A DNA stretch of 64,000 bases from Legionella rubrilucens (GTDB taxonomy: Bacteria > Pseudomonadota > Gammaproteobacteria > Legionellales > Legionellaceae): assembly GCF_001468125.1 (NCBI RefSeq), contig NZ_LNYT01000007.1, positions 771,803-835,802 on the forward strand, in the 5' to 3' direction. Shown here piece by piece: positions 6,336-14,619 of this stretch. The position numbers and the translations under genes are program-made. Below the pieces are notes generated by a model. It was not told the origin of the DNA. It did no database searches and saw nothing but the letters and a program-made list of their open reading frames with translations. The stretch's first letter is position 1. Each line of letters begins with the position of its first letter.

Positions 6336-8973
6336 GCACCGTGGATTTTTCTAATTTTTCCAGGCATTGAGCAAATTCCACTGAGGATAAGGTCGTCTGT
6401 ACAGGCGGTAATGACTTCGAACTGGTGGCCGTCAGTTTGATGTCTCCGGTGACGCTGTCCTGCTCGATAAAAGACAGCTGATAGGAGTCATCCATTTTAT
6501 CCAGCTCCGCGATGTTTAACTGGCCGGTGAATTGATTAAGCCGTTCGAGAATGTCGGAAGCCAGGTAGCATTGATTAAGATTTACTGGCGGCATTTGTGA
6601 CAATAAATAATATAAATCCTGCGCCTCCAGTGAAATAGACACCGGCAGCGCATCCATGTAGGCTGATTCAGCCAGGAGAACAAACCCATCCTCCGTTGCC
6701 GTGAGTTTTTGTATCAGGTAGCGGCTGTCTTGTTTCACGTTATCAATGGCCGGCAGGCCTGTTGCGGCTGACGAATTCAAATACTCAAGCAGGGGCATCG
6801 TGTAATTTTCCAGGGTATCGAGAAAGAGAAACGGCAGTGACCCATTGTTAGCCTGCTCATCGGCAGGCGGGGGCTCTGGTGTAGAAACAGCCGCAAGCTC
6901 AGGAATACCGGATTCCAGAATGAGTTTAAGGCATTCAAGGGGTTTAGTACTGGCCTCGGCAAAAACAGGAAAATCATAATCCTTGTTGCAGGACACCAGT
7001 TGACCCTGTTCCATACGGCAAAATTGCCTGTCCCCGGTGGCTTCAATGCGATCACTGACGGTGCTCAGTAAACGATTAAACTGGTGTTGTTGTTTTTCTG
7101 ACGGGATAATCAGGGGATCGTGGCCTTTCATCACCGCCAGTTGGTATTGCGCCAATGGATAACAGCGCATCAGATCCAGTTTATGAGCAAGATTCATCAC
7201 ATGAAAGAGTGCCGCTTTTTGGGGGGTGATTTTTTTGGATGTTAAATACTCCGGATTGCCCATGTTGCGGATCAGTTCCATGTATTTTTTTATTTCGTCC
7301 GACGGCATTTTCTTTTGAGCATAGGCTGCAAATTGCAGAGCGCATTGCTCGCGGTATTCACGGTATTTCTCTGGATTACTTTTAAAGGCAATATCCGACT
7401 CCCGCCCGGAAACGCTGAAAAGCATGCAGAGGGCTGCTTTTTTCAGTTCATCACCGGATAACTGAAGGCACTGCTTTCGTAATTCCGGCTGTGCAAATTG
7501 CTGGAAATACTCCACCACCAGCGGGATAGCGGCAGCAACTCGTAATGAATGGGCCAAGCCATGATTAGGGCGGTAAATAACCTGACTGTCCTGCTTTAAT
7601 TCAGCATCGGTGGAGTCCAAGTGGGTTTCTTTGTAGGCTTTACTCAAATGATGGGTATAAACATAGTCGGCCTGTTCGACTAACAGTGAGGTATTGGCCA
7701 TTTCAAGCTGGATGAGCAGGTGATTCATCCCGATCGTCATCTGCTGAAGTGGTGGGTGTAAGGTATTTGAGTCTTTAAATTGTTCAGCCAATTTAGCTGT
7801 TTGTTTATAGAGCGCCTGGAGCTTTTCTCTTTTTTCAGCGGGTTTATGGTGGCTGTCTGCAAAAAAGACGATGAGTTTATCCAGCTGAGCGGCCAAGGCA
7901 AGGAGTTCGGCGGTCTCGCTTTTTTTAATTTTATGCGGCAGCGTTTGCCAGAATGAAGTCTTCACTCGAGGACCTGTCTGCGTCGACAAATGCCGCACTT
8001 CGTCTAAAAAAGCAATCAGATGCGTCCTGATTTCAGCATCGACTGTGGAATAAGAATAGGGATCAATGCCATCGAGACTTCTGACCGGAAACGCGTGAAA
8101 TACTTTTCTGCCTTGCTCTTCAATAAAGGAACTAAAAGCCAGTTGCGTCCCTGCAGGAAGCAAAATTTCCTGCTCATCGGCCTTGTAAGACAAATCCTCT
8201 ACCTTTTTACCAATGGCGTGGTGAGGTTGGGTAATTTTAAGCAGCGTATCGGTGCCGCTTACTTTCATGGCGGCGATGTCTTCCGAGGTGCTGATGAAGC
8301 CTTCCTGCCGCACGGGCTTATGGCTTATTATGGTTTCACGACGCTGTTGCCACACACTGGTCGGCATTTTATGACTGCTTTCCGCACGATAAAGCGTTTG
8401 CAGGCTGTTATCGTCGGAATCATCGGGTAACTGCAGGCGGGTGAGCCCATAAGCTGCTAAACAGGTCGCCAGAATAATTTCCTTGACCTCCTGCGTCAGT
8501 CTGTCCTGAGGGAGATTTTTTAAATGAGGATCACGTCCCTGACTTCGCAAAAACCCGTTAATTTCTTCGTAAAAGTTAGAGGTATACAAGGTAATCGCCA
8601 ATTTTTCCCCATAAGTTAATTGGGTATAAAGGTTATTTTTATCAGCGGCCAGGTAATCTTCCTTTTTGGGAAGACGGGGATCGCCTTTCAGGGAAGGAAT
8701 GTGAACGGCCGTTTTTATAAAGGTCTCATAATGCGACGAAACGTTCTCTGTAAACGCTAAATGTTCAAAATCAGGCTGATGCAGCAGAATTTGGGTCAGA
8801 TTAAACACCCGGTCATTAAAGGCGACTTCAAGTTCCCCGAAGGAATTAAAGCGGCATTGGGCTTTCTGTTCGGGATGAAGGAACAATTGGATGACTTTTT
8901 CCAAATCCCGGGTGGCCTCACTCTTTAATCGGGGGCCTTTTGTAAGCAGAGCGATGGTCTTATCGTAGGACAT
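6319..8973 (-). CDS. SidE-like candidate effector: ADP-ribosyltransferase plus phosphodiesterase motifs
   Basis: An 884-residue cytoplasmic-type protein. Residues about 195-275 carry the R-S-E signature of a mono-ADP-ribosyltransferase: Arg196 in LYRAE, GFISTSED at 225-232, and the ExE pair Glu267/Glu269 in DEQEILLPAG. Residues about 465-620 contain YRPNHGLAHSLR (His471, His475) and VSGRESDIAF. These resemble the SidE phosphodiesterase domain that converts ADP-ribosyl-ubiquitin to phosphoribosyl-serine ubiquitin linkage. In L. pneumophila SidE proteins the order is deubiquitinase, PDE, mART; here mART precedes PDE and I see no deubiquitinase. A proline-rich linker lies near residue 705. The gene is a single cistron, convergent with the GDT1 gene. 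Effector status is inferred from the family. Confidence 0.7.
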   Translation of the reverse strand: MSYDKTIALLTKGPRLKSEATRDLEKVIQLFLHPEQKAQCRFNSFGELEVAFNDRVFNLTQILLHQPDFEHLAFTENVSSHYETFIKTAVHIPSLKGDPRLPKKEDYLAADKNNLYTQLTYGEKLAITLYTSNFYEEINGFLRSQGRDPHLKNLPQDRLTQEVKEIILATCLAAYGLTRLQLPDDSDDNSLQTLYRAESSHKMPTSVWQQRRETIISHKPVRQEGFISTSEDIAAMKVSGTDTLLKITQPHHAIGKKVEDLSYKADEQEILLPAGTQLAFSSFIEEQGRKVFHAFPVRSLDGIDPYSYSTVDAEIRTHLIAFLDEVRHLSTQTGPRVKTSFWQTLPHKIKKSETAELLALAAQLDKLIVFFADSHHKPAEKREKLQALYKQTAKLAEQFKDSNTLHPPLQQMTIGMNHLLIQLEMANTSLLVEQADYVYTHHLSKAYKETHLDSTDAELKQDSQVIYRPNHGLAHSLRVAAAIPLVVEYFQQFAQPELRKQCLQLSGDELKKAALCMLFSVSGRESDIAFKSNPEKYREYREQCALQFAAYAQKKMPSDEIKKYMELIRNMGNPEYLTSKKITPQKAALFHVMNLAHKLDLMRCYPLAQYQLAVMKGHDPLIIPSEKQQHQFNRLLSTVSDRIEATGDRQFCRMEQGQLVSCNKDYDFPVFAEASTKPLECLKLILESGIPELAAVSTPEPPPADEQANNGSLPFLFLDTLENYTMPLLEYLNSSAATGLPAIDNVKQDSRYLIQKLTATEDGFVLLAESAYMDALPVSISLEAQDLYYLLSQMPPVNLNQCYLASDILERLNQFTGQLNIAELDKMDDSYQLSFIEQDSVTGDIKLTATSSKSLPPVQTTLSSVEFAQCLEKLEKSTVLNLKS

Positions 8974-9037
8974 CGGAGAGGACTGACAAAGACTGAATAT
9001 AGCAAGTATAGTTTACTATTTGAACAGTATTGGTTGG

Positions 9038-10615
9038 CTAAGAGTGAATCCAATGCAGGAGTGTAGAGAGCACATCCGCTTCCGCAGCCGGTTTATCCCA
9101 ACGGATGCGGTTAATGCGCGGAAAGCGCATGGCTACACCTGATTTGTGGCGGCTAGAGTGCTGGACGGCATCAAAGGCTACTTCCAAAACCAGCTCTTTT
9201 GCCACTTCGCGAACCGGACCAAAACGTTGCAGCGTGTGGTTTCGTACCCAGTGATCGAGCTTAAGCAATTCCGCATCCGTAAAACCAAAATACGCTTTGC
9301 CAACGGGGAGCAACCGGTCATCCTGCCACAGTCCGAAAGTATAATCCGAGTAGTAAGAGGACCGTTTGCCCTGGCCTCGCTGGGCATACATCAGGACCGC
9401 GTCCACCGTCAGCGGATCGCGTTTCCATTTATACCAGTGGCCTTTGGGACGACCCGCAAGATACGGGCTTTGCTTGCGCTTAAGCATCAGCCCTTCGACG
9501 GCGGGGTGGGCTTCATTAAGGATTTCCTGCTTTAAATGATGCAGTGTCTTCGCCGGATTCAGCGTAAGCAAATCAGACAGAATCAGGTTGTCGGCTGGAT
9601 GATGCGCAAACCATTGTTCCAGTGCCTGGCGCCGTTCAATGAAGGGAAGGGCGCGCAAATCGAGGCCATCCATGGATAAAATATCATAGAGAATCATCGC
9701 GGCCGGGGATTCGGTGATCAATTTTTTGGTCAGAGACTTGCGGTTTAAACGCTGCTGCAAATCATTAAAACTGCCGATGCCTTTTTCTGTTTTAATGACC
9801 AGTTCACCATCAAGAATCACCCGGGTTTTAAAGGAGGCCAGCAAATCAGGAAAGGAATGGCTGATGTCATCCCCTGTTCGGCTATACAGGGCTTTGCCGT
9901 TTGCGGTGACGATAGCCTGTACACGAATACCATCGTATTTACGTTCAAAAACAAATTGCTGCCAGTCAATCTGGTCAATGTCGTTTTCATTCAGTGGATG
10001 AGATAACATCACGGGATGGAAGAACAGATGATCATCCACAGAAGGCAATTCAGCTTTCTTTTCAAGCCAGGCAAACAAGGCTTCATAGGGTGGTTTTAAG
10101 CCGTGCCAGATTTTTTCAATGTCTTCAACAGGGACCTGTCCGTAATCAGCCAGCGTCTTTTTTAAAAAACGGGCGGAGACGCCTATGCGCAGACTGCCGG
10201 TTCCTAATTTTAAAAGGGCCCAGCGTTCGGTCGTGTCTGCGCGATTAAGCAGGTCTGCCAGGAAATCGCGGATGGCCTGTTTGGGCAGTTGGTTAAATGT
10301 GGCAATCAGTTCAGAAAGCTTTGGGAGGGTACCTGCTGAGTCATGGGTAGGCCAGAGCAGGGCAATGGTATCAGACAAATCACCGACGTAATCGTAGGAA
10401 TAGGCAAAGAGTACCGGGTCGATTTCCTTCTCAATTAATTCGTTAATTAACGTACGGCCGAAGGTTGGAAATTCAAGCGTATTGGCCATAATCGCCAGCG
10501 CATACCCTCGTTCGGGATCAGGGGTGGTCGTGAAATACTGATGAAGCAAAGCCATCTTGTCGCGATGGCTGTAAGTAAAGTAAAGCGTATTCAGTAATTC
10601 GGCAAATTGGTTCAT
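9038..10615 (-). CDS. ATP-dependent DNA ligase (ligase-associated repair operon)
   Basis: A 525-residue protein with the ATP-dependent ligase core. The adenylation motif is ERKYDGIRVQ (nucleophile Lys226), followed by LDGELV, the EGLMLKR motif near residue 375 and WYKWKRD. About 200 N-terminal residues form the helical DNA-binding domain and the C-terminus is an OB fold (FPRINRIRWDK). This is the bacterial type that travels with an MBL exonuclease and an Lhr-type helicase, a repair set distinct from replicative NAD-dependent LigA. It begins three bases after the end of the exonuclease gene, so the two are surely cotranscribed. The long Lhr gene is 23 kb away at 33342. Confidence 0.9.
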   Translation of the reverse strand: MNQFAELLNTLYFTYSHRDKMALLHQYFTTTPDPERGYALAIMANTLEFPTFGRTLINELIEKEIDPVLFAYSYDYVGDLSDTIALLWPTHDSAGTLPKLSELIATFNQLPKQAIRDFLADLLNRADTTERWALLKLGTGSLRIGVSARFLKKTLADYGQVPVEDIEKIWHGLKPPYEALFAWLEKKAELPSVDDHLFFHPVMLSHPLNENDIDQIDWQQFVFERKYDGIRVQAIVTANGKALYSRTGDDISHSFPDLLASFKTRVILDGELVIKTEKGIGSFNDLQQRLNRKSLTKKLITESPAAMILYDILSMDGLDLRALPFIERRQALEQWFAHHPADNLILSDLLTLNPAKTLHHLKQEILNEAHPAVEGLMLKRKQSPYLAGRPKGHWYKWKRDPLTVDAVLMYAQRGQGKRSSYYSDYTFGLWQDDRLLPVGKAYFGFTDAELLKLDHWVRNHTLQRFGPVREVAKELVLEVAFDAVQHSSRHKSGVAMRFPRINRIRWDKPAAEADVLSTLLHWIHS

Positions 10616-10618
10616 TGC

Positions 10619-11626
10619 CTAATCCTCATGTTCGCCATAGCCTAGTAAATGCAGGGCTTGAGCCTTGTAACCCTGTTGCTGTGCATAATGGATAAGCGCT
10701 TCCTCGCGGCCGTGGGTAACGAAAATTTCATTCGGGTTTACCTCGGACAGGGTTTGAATCAGTTCCGGCCAATCGGCATGATCAGAAATGACCAATGGCA
10801 ATTCCACACCCTGTTGTTTCGCCCGGGCTCTAATTTGCATCCAGCCTGAAGCCATGCCGATCATGACATTGGCAAAACGCCGGCTCCAACGGTCGCGCAG
10901 GGCACTCGGAGGACAAAGAACGATTTTGCCGGCTGACTCGTCTTTCGTCAGCTCAAAAGCCGAGCGTAATTCCCCCAGATCGATGCCGCATTGCTGATAG
11001 AACTCACAGGTCTTTTGCAGGCTGCCATGGATATAAATGGGCTCAAGGTAACCCATCAACCGTAAGGTTCTAATCACGCGTTGACATTTCCCCAAAACGT
11101 AAACACCCACCAGATGGCAGCGATGAGGAAACAGGTGCAGTGAGCGCAGCAATTTCTGGAGCTCGTCCTCAATGGGGGGATGCTTAAACACCGGTAGGGC
11201 AAACGTGGCCTCCGTGATAAAGACATCGCAGTGTTCCACTAAAAAGGGATCGCAGGTTGGATCAGGACGGCGTTTATAATCCCCGGAAACAATGACCTTG
11301 CTTCCCTGGTAATGCATGACCAACTGAGCGCTGCCAAGGATATGGCCGGCAGGTATCAGGTACAGGTCAATGGCGTTCACCGAAACCGGTTGTTCGTATG
11401 CCAGAGGATGCCAATGACGGGCTCCTTCATCACCAAAACGACGCTGCATCAATTGCAGCGTGGCCGGGTGCCCCAGGACGTCGCCATGCCCGGCACAGGC
11501 ATGATCGCCATGCGCATGGGTAACGACTGCAGCGGGGACCGCAGTGACCGGATCAATGTAAAACTCTCCCGGCTCGCAATAAAGCCCCGCTTCTTTAACA
11601 ACCAGCCAGGGGGTCGAAGGGTTCAT
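10619..11626 (-). CDS. Ligase-associated MBL-fold DNA exonuclease
   Basis: A 335-residue metallo-beta-lactamase/beta-CASP protein. The metal site THAHGDHA (His37, His39, Asp41, His42) is followed by PAGHILGSAQ, VSGDYKRRPDP and SDHADWPEL, the standard ladder for SNM1/Artemis-like nucleases. It matches the exonuclease that accompanies bacterial ATP-dependent ligases; together they are thought to process and seal damaged DNA ends. It is the first gene of a two-gene operon with the ligase (three-base gap). The DnaA-box element at 11681 lies 55 nt upstream of its start. Confidence 0.88.
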   Translation of the reverse strand: MNPSTPWLVVKEAGLYCEPGEFYIDPVTAVPAAVVTHAHGDHACAGHGDVLGHPATLQLMQRRFGDEGARHWHPLAYEQPVSVNAIDLYLIPAGHILGSAQLVMHYQGSKVIVSGDYKRRPDPTCDPFLVEHCDVFITEATFALPVFKHPPIEDELQKLLRSLHLFPHRCHLVGVYVLGKCQRVIRTLRLMGYLEPIYIHGSLQKTCEFYQQCGIDLGELRSAFELTKDESAGKIVLCPPSALRDRWSRRFANVMIGMASGWMQIRARAKQQGVELPLVISDHADWPELIQTLSEVNPNEIFVTHGREEALIHYAQQQGYKAQALHLLGYGEHED

Positions 11627-11680
11627 GAATGGATTTTGAAAGGGGGTGTTTGTAAGTATAGGCCACGGGCAGCCGCTCCC

Positions 11681-11724
11681 TTATCCACAAATTCTGTGGA
11701 TAAGTCTGTGTATACGCTGTAAAA
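11681..11724 (+). repeat. 44-nt dispersed DnaA-box palindrome element, copy 2
   Basis: TTATCCACA (11681-11689) and TGTGGATAA (11695-11703) form an inverted pair with a 5-nt centre. The following tail has the same 21 bases as copy 1 at 2816 except for one base. The element lies in the 272-bp gap between the exonuclease start and the end of the MFS gene; the rest of that gap shows no gene. Confidence 0.7.
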
Positions 11725-11898
11725 GTCATTGATCTGTCCGTGTTGGAGTCAGTGACCATGGATTCTACAAGCGATTTATTAAATGGTGTTTTTGGTGTTT
11801 AAAGTAAAAACCAGGCATGAGTTAGGCAAAGCGTGCTTAATCTGATGGGGAGTTCAGTGAACCGATCATTGCCCGCACAGGAAGGCCTTTGTCAGAGG

Positions 11899-13188
11899 CT
11901 ATTCCGGGCAGGCCTCTGATTCAATGATCTCATGCTTTCGGATGGTGAGAAATGCCAGAGTGCATAAGGCTGCGCTCAGCATCAGATAGTAACTCGGAGC
12001 AATGACATTGCCAGAACGTTGGATTAAATAGGTGGCAATGAGCGGCGTGACACCGCCGAAACAGGCAAAGGCTAAGTTGTAGGCGATGGCAATGCCTGTG
12101 TAACGTACGGACGTCGGGAATAATTCAACCAGAAAACTGGGATAAACCATAATACAACTGCTTAACAACGCCAGAATAAACAGGGCGGTGAGAAGTGCTG
12201 CCGTGGTTTGGTAAGCAAGAAGGGTAAACAGAGAATAAGCACCCAGCATAAACCCGATGCTGCCAATTAAAAGCACCTGTTTTCGCCCGACACGGTCAGC
12301 CACCCAGCAGGTAAAAATCAGAAGCAGGGAATAAAACAGTAAATTAAGGGTTGTGAGTCCGCTGGCCTGTTGTTTAGAGTAGGCCAATATGCTTGATAAA
12401 TAAGTGGGCATGTAAAGAAAAATCAGATTAATCATGACCGCGCCCAAGGCGGTGAGGGCAAGGCCTTGCAGTATCTGTGGCCAATAGCCGGTAATCGCCT
12501 CCACCAACGGGATGCGGGCCTTTTTTTCATGGTGCTGAAAGGCAATGAACAAGGGGCTTTCAGTCATTTGCCGACGAATATAAAAACTGAAAACCCCGAG
12601 CAGGCCGCCGAGGAGAAAAGGAATACGCCAACCAAACGCCTGGAGTTGCTGCTCATTCAGCAGGTGATTTAATAATAAACTGATGCAGGCGCCTAAAAAA
12701 ATGCCGAAATTGAGAAAGGAAAAAATAATGCCGCAGGCTAAGGCACGATGCCTGGGATTCACGTGCTCACAGGTAAAAGTCAATGCCCCGGGAATTTCGC
12801 CGCCTATGGATAACCCCTGCAGCAGACGCATGGCAATCAGCAGGAGGCTGGCTAAAAGTCCCATTTGCTGATAGGTCGGCAGCAGGCCAATTAAAAAGGT
12901 GGGGACAGCCATCAGCATCACTGAAAAAATAAAGGTTTTCTTGCGTCCGTATTTGTCGCCAAAATGGCTAAACGCAATGCCGCCCAAGGGACGAACCACA
13001 TACCCGATGGCAAAAATGGCGTATACGCTCATTAATGATGCGAGCTGATCCGTTTCCGGGAAAAAGGTCCGGCTGATGATGGGGGCAAAAATAACATAAA
13101 TGATGAAGTCATAAAATTCGAGCGCGCCGCCCAGTGAGGCCAGCAGGATGATTTTTTTTTCCTGAGAGGAAAGGGTGGATGCTGTCAT
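11899..13188 (-). CDS. MFS transporter, metabolite:H+ symporter (ProP-like) family
   Basis: A 429-residue protein with twelve predicted membrane helices. The N-terminal GGALEFYDFIIYV, with its acidic residue in helix 1, and the loop 2-3 signature GDKYGRKKTF are characteristic of the MHS branch of the major facilitator superfamily, which includes ProP, ShiA and citrate/ketoglutarate carriers. A second loop motif WVADRVGRKQ occurs in the C-terminal half. Its likely role is proton-coupled uptake of a small organic acid, osmolyte or amino acid; the substrate cannot be assigned. Legionella genomes carry many MHS paralogues. The stop codon falls within an inverted repeat (TCAGAGGC...GCCTCTGA), which may help termination. 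Confidence 0.85.
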   Translation of the reverse strand: MTASTLSSQEKKIILLASLGGALEFYDFIIYVIFAPIISRTFFPETDQLASLMSVYAIFAIGYVVRPLGGIAFSHFGDKYGRKKTFIFSVMLMAVPTFLIGLLPTYQQMGLLASLLLIAMRLLQGLSIGGEIPGALTFTCEHVNPRHRALACGIIFSFLNFGIFLGACISLLLNHLLNEQQLQAFGWRIPFLLGGLLGVFSFYIRRQMTESPLFIAFQHHEKKARIPLVEAITGYWPQILQGLALTALGAVMINLIFLYMPTYLSSILAYSKQQASGLTTLNLLFYSLLLIFTCWVADRVGRKQVLLIGSIGFMLGAYSLFTLLAYQTTAALLTALFILALLSSCIMVYPSFLVELFPTSVRYTGIAIAYNLAFACFGGVTPLIATYLIQRSGNVIAPSYYLMLSAALCTLAFLTIRKHEIIESEACPE

Positions 13189-13319
13189 AAGACTTGTCCT
13201 TAAGGGTAAGGCGTGAAAAATAACACAGTTTATTGTTTTTAGGAATCAACAGGCGGGCACTGTGAAAAAGACTTATACTATAAAGTGAAGAATAATAGTC
13301 ATCGTGTTAAGGATTCGTT

Positions 13320-14534
13320 GTGCCTCATTATGTTGATATTTCGCCTAAAATCAGGGCATGGACCCGTTTTGTCGCTTTTGATGACGCCGCCAAGGCACAG
13401 GTTAATAACCTGGCCTCGTTGGGCATCGTGCCCAGGCATATTGCCGTTATGCCGGATGTTCACCTGGGTAAAGGGGCGACGGTGGGTTCGGTTATTCCAA
13501 CAAAAAAGGCCATTATCCCCTCGGCCGTCGGCGTGGACATCGGCTGTGGGATGATGGCCGTGCGGACCACGCTCGCGGCTCATCAATTGCCGGATGATCT
13601 GTCCAGGCTTCGTCATGCCATAGAAAAAGCCATTCCCGTTGGATTTGGCAAATGGACTGATGACACGCTTCCAGACATTGCCCTTAAGACATGGCAGAGT
13701 AAACTCAGAAAAGATTATCAGTTGATTCTTAACCGCCATCCTGCCCTGGGGTTCAATCGTAAAACGCAGCGACGCTTAATCAATGATCTTCATCATCTCG
13801 GTACTTTGGGCGGGGGCAACCATTTCATTGAAATCTGCCTGGATGAGACGCATCAGGTCTGGTTGATGCTGCACAGTGGTTCACGCGGTGTGGGTAATTG
13901 CATCGGCACTTATTTCATTGAACTGGCCAAAACCGAGATGGGGCGTCTGCTCGGCACCCTGCCTGATGCAGATCTTGCCTATCTTTCGGAGGGCACACAG
14001 CATTTTGAGGATTATTTTTTTGCGGTTAACTGGGCACAGGCCTATGCCCGGTGTAACCGCGATATCATGATGCAAACCCTTATGCAGGTGTTGACAACCC
14101 ATTTACAAAAGCCGATTGCCGCGGATTTGTATGCGGTCAACTGCCACCATAACTACGTGTCGAAAGAAAAGCATTTTAACGACAACCTCTACATCACCCG
14201 CAAAGGCGCCGTGTCCGCCAGAAAGGACGAACTCGGCATTATCCCAGGCAGCATGGGAGCCAAATCGTTTATCGTCAGAGGGCTTGGCAATGAGGAAAGC
14301 TATTGCAGCTGCAGTCATGGTGCGGGCAGGGTGATGTCCCGAAACCAGGCTAAAAAGGAAATCAATCTGGCGGAGCACCGGCGTGCCACGCAGGACGTGG
14401 AATGCCGCAAGGACAGGGCTGTGCTGGATGAAAGCCCGCGAGCTTATAAAAACATTGATGACGTCATGAAGTCACAGCAGGATTTGGTGGAGGTTATTTT
14501 TACGCTTAAACAAATTCTGTGTGTCAAAGGCTAA
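13320..14534 (+). CDS. rtcB: RNA-splicing ligase RtcB
   Basis: A 404-residue RtcB-family ligase. It carries the metal-site Cys motif GVDIGCGMMAVRT near residue 75, LGGGNHFIEI near residue 165, HSGSRGVGN and a C-terminal SHGAGRVMSR segment containing the guanylylated His. RtcB joins 2',3'-cyclic phosphate or 3'-phosphate RNA ends to 5'-OH ends using GTP and Mn2+. Translation most likely starts at GTG 13320, preceded by AAGGA at 7-8 nt; no ATG fits. No RtcA cyclase or RtcR activator is adjacent, so this is a stand-alone rtcB, perhaps for RNA repair after damage by ribonuclease toxins. Confidence 0.93.
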   Translation: MPHYVDISPKIRAWTRFVAFDDAAKAQVNNLASLGIVPRHIAVMPDVHLGKGATVGSVIPTKKAIIPSAVGVDIGCGMMAVRTTLAAHQLPDDLSRLRHAIEKAIPVGFGKWTDDTLPDIALKTWQSKLRKDYQLILNRHPALGFNRKTQRRLINDLHHLGTLGGGNHFIEICLDETHQVWLMLHSGSRGVGNCIGTYFIELAKTEMGRLLGTLPDADLAYLSEGTQHFEDYFFAVNWAQAYARCNRDIMMQTLMQVLTTHLQKPIAADLYAVNCHHNYVSKEKHFNDNLYITRKGAVSARKDELGIIPGSMGAKSFIVRGLGNEESYCSCSHGAGRVMSRNQAKKEINLAEHRRATQDVECRKDRAVLDESPRAYKNIDDVMKSQQDLVEVIFTLKQILCVKG

Positions 14535-14619
14535 TTCATTATTGACAACCCCATGATTCCATATCATTTTTTAGCCTGACGTTTTGAGGATTAATTCGGC
14601 ATGCATAAAAAGGAAAGTG

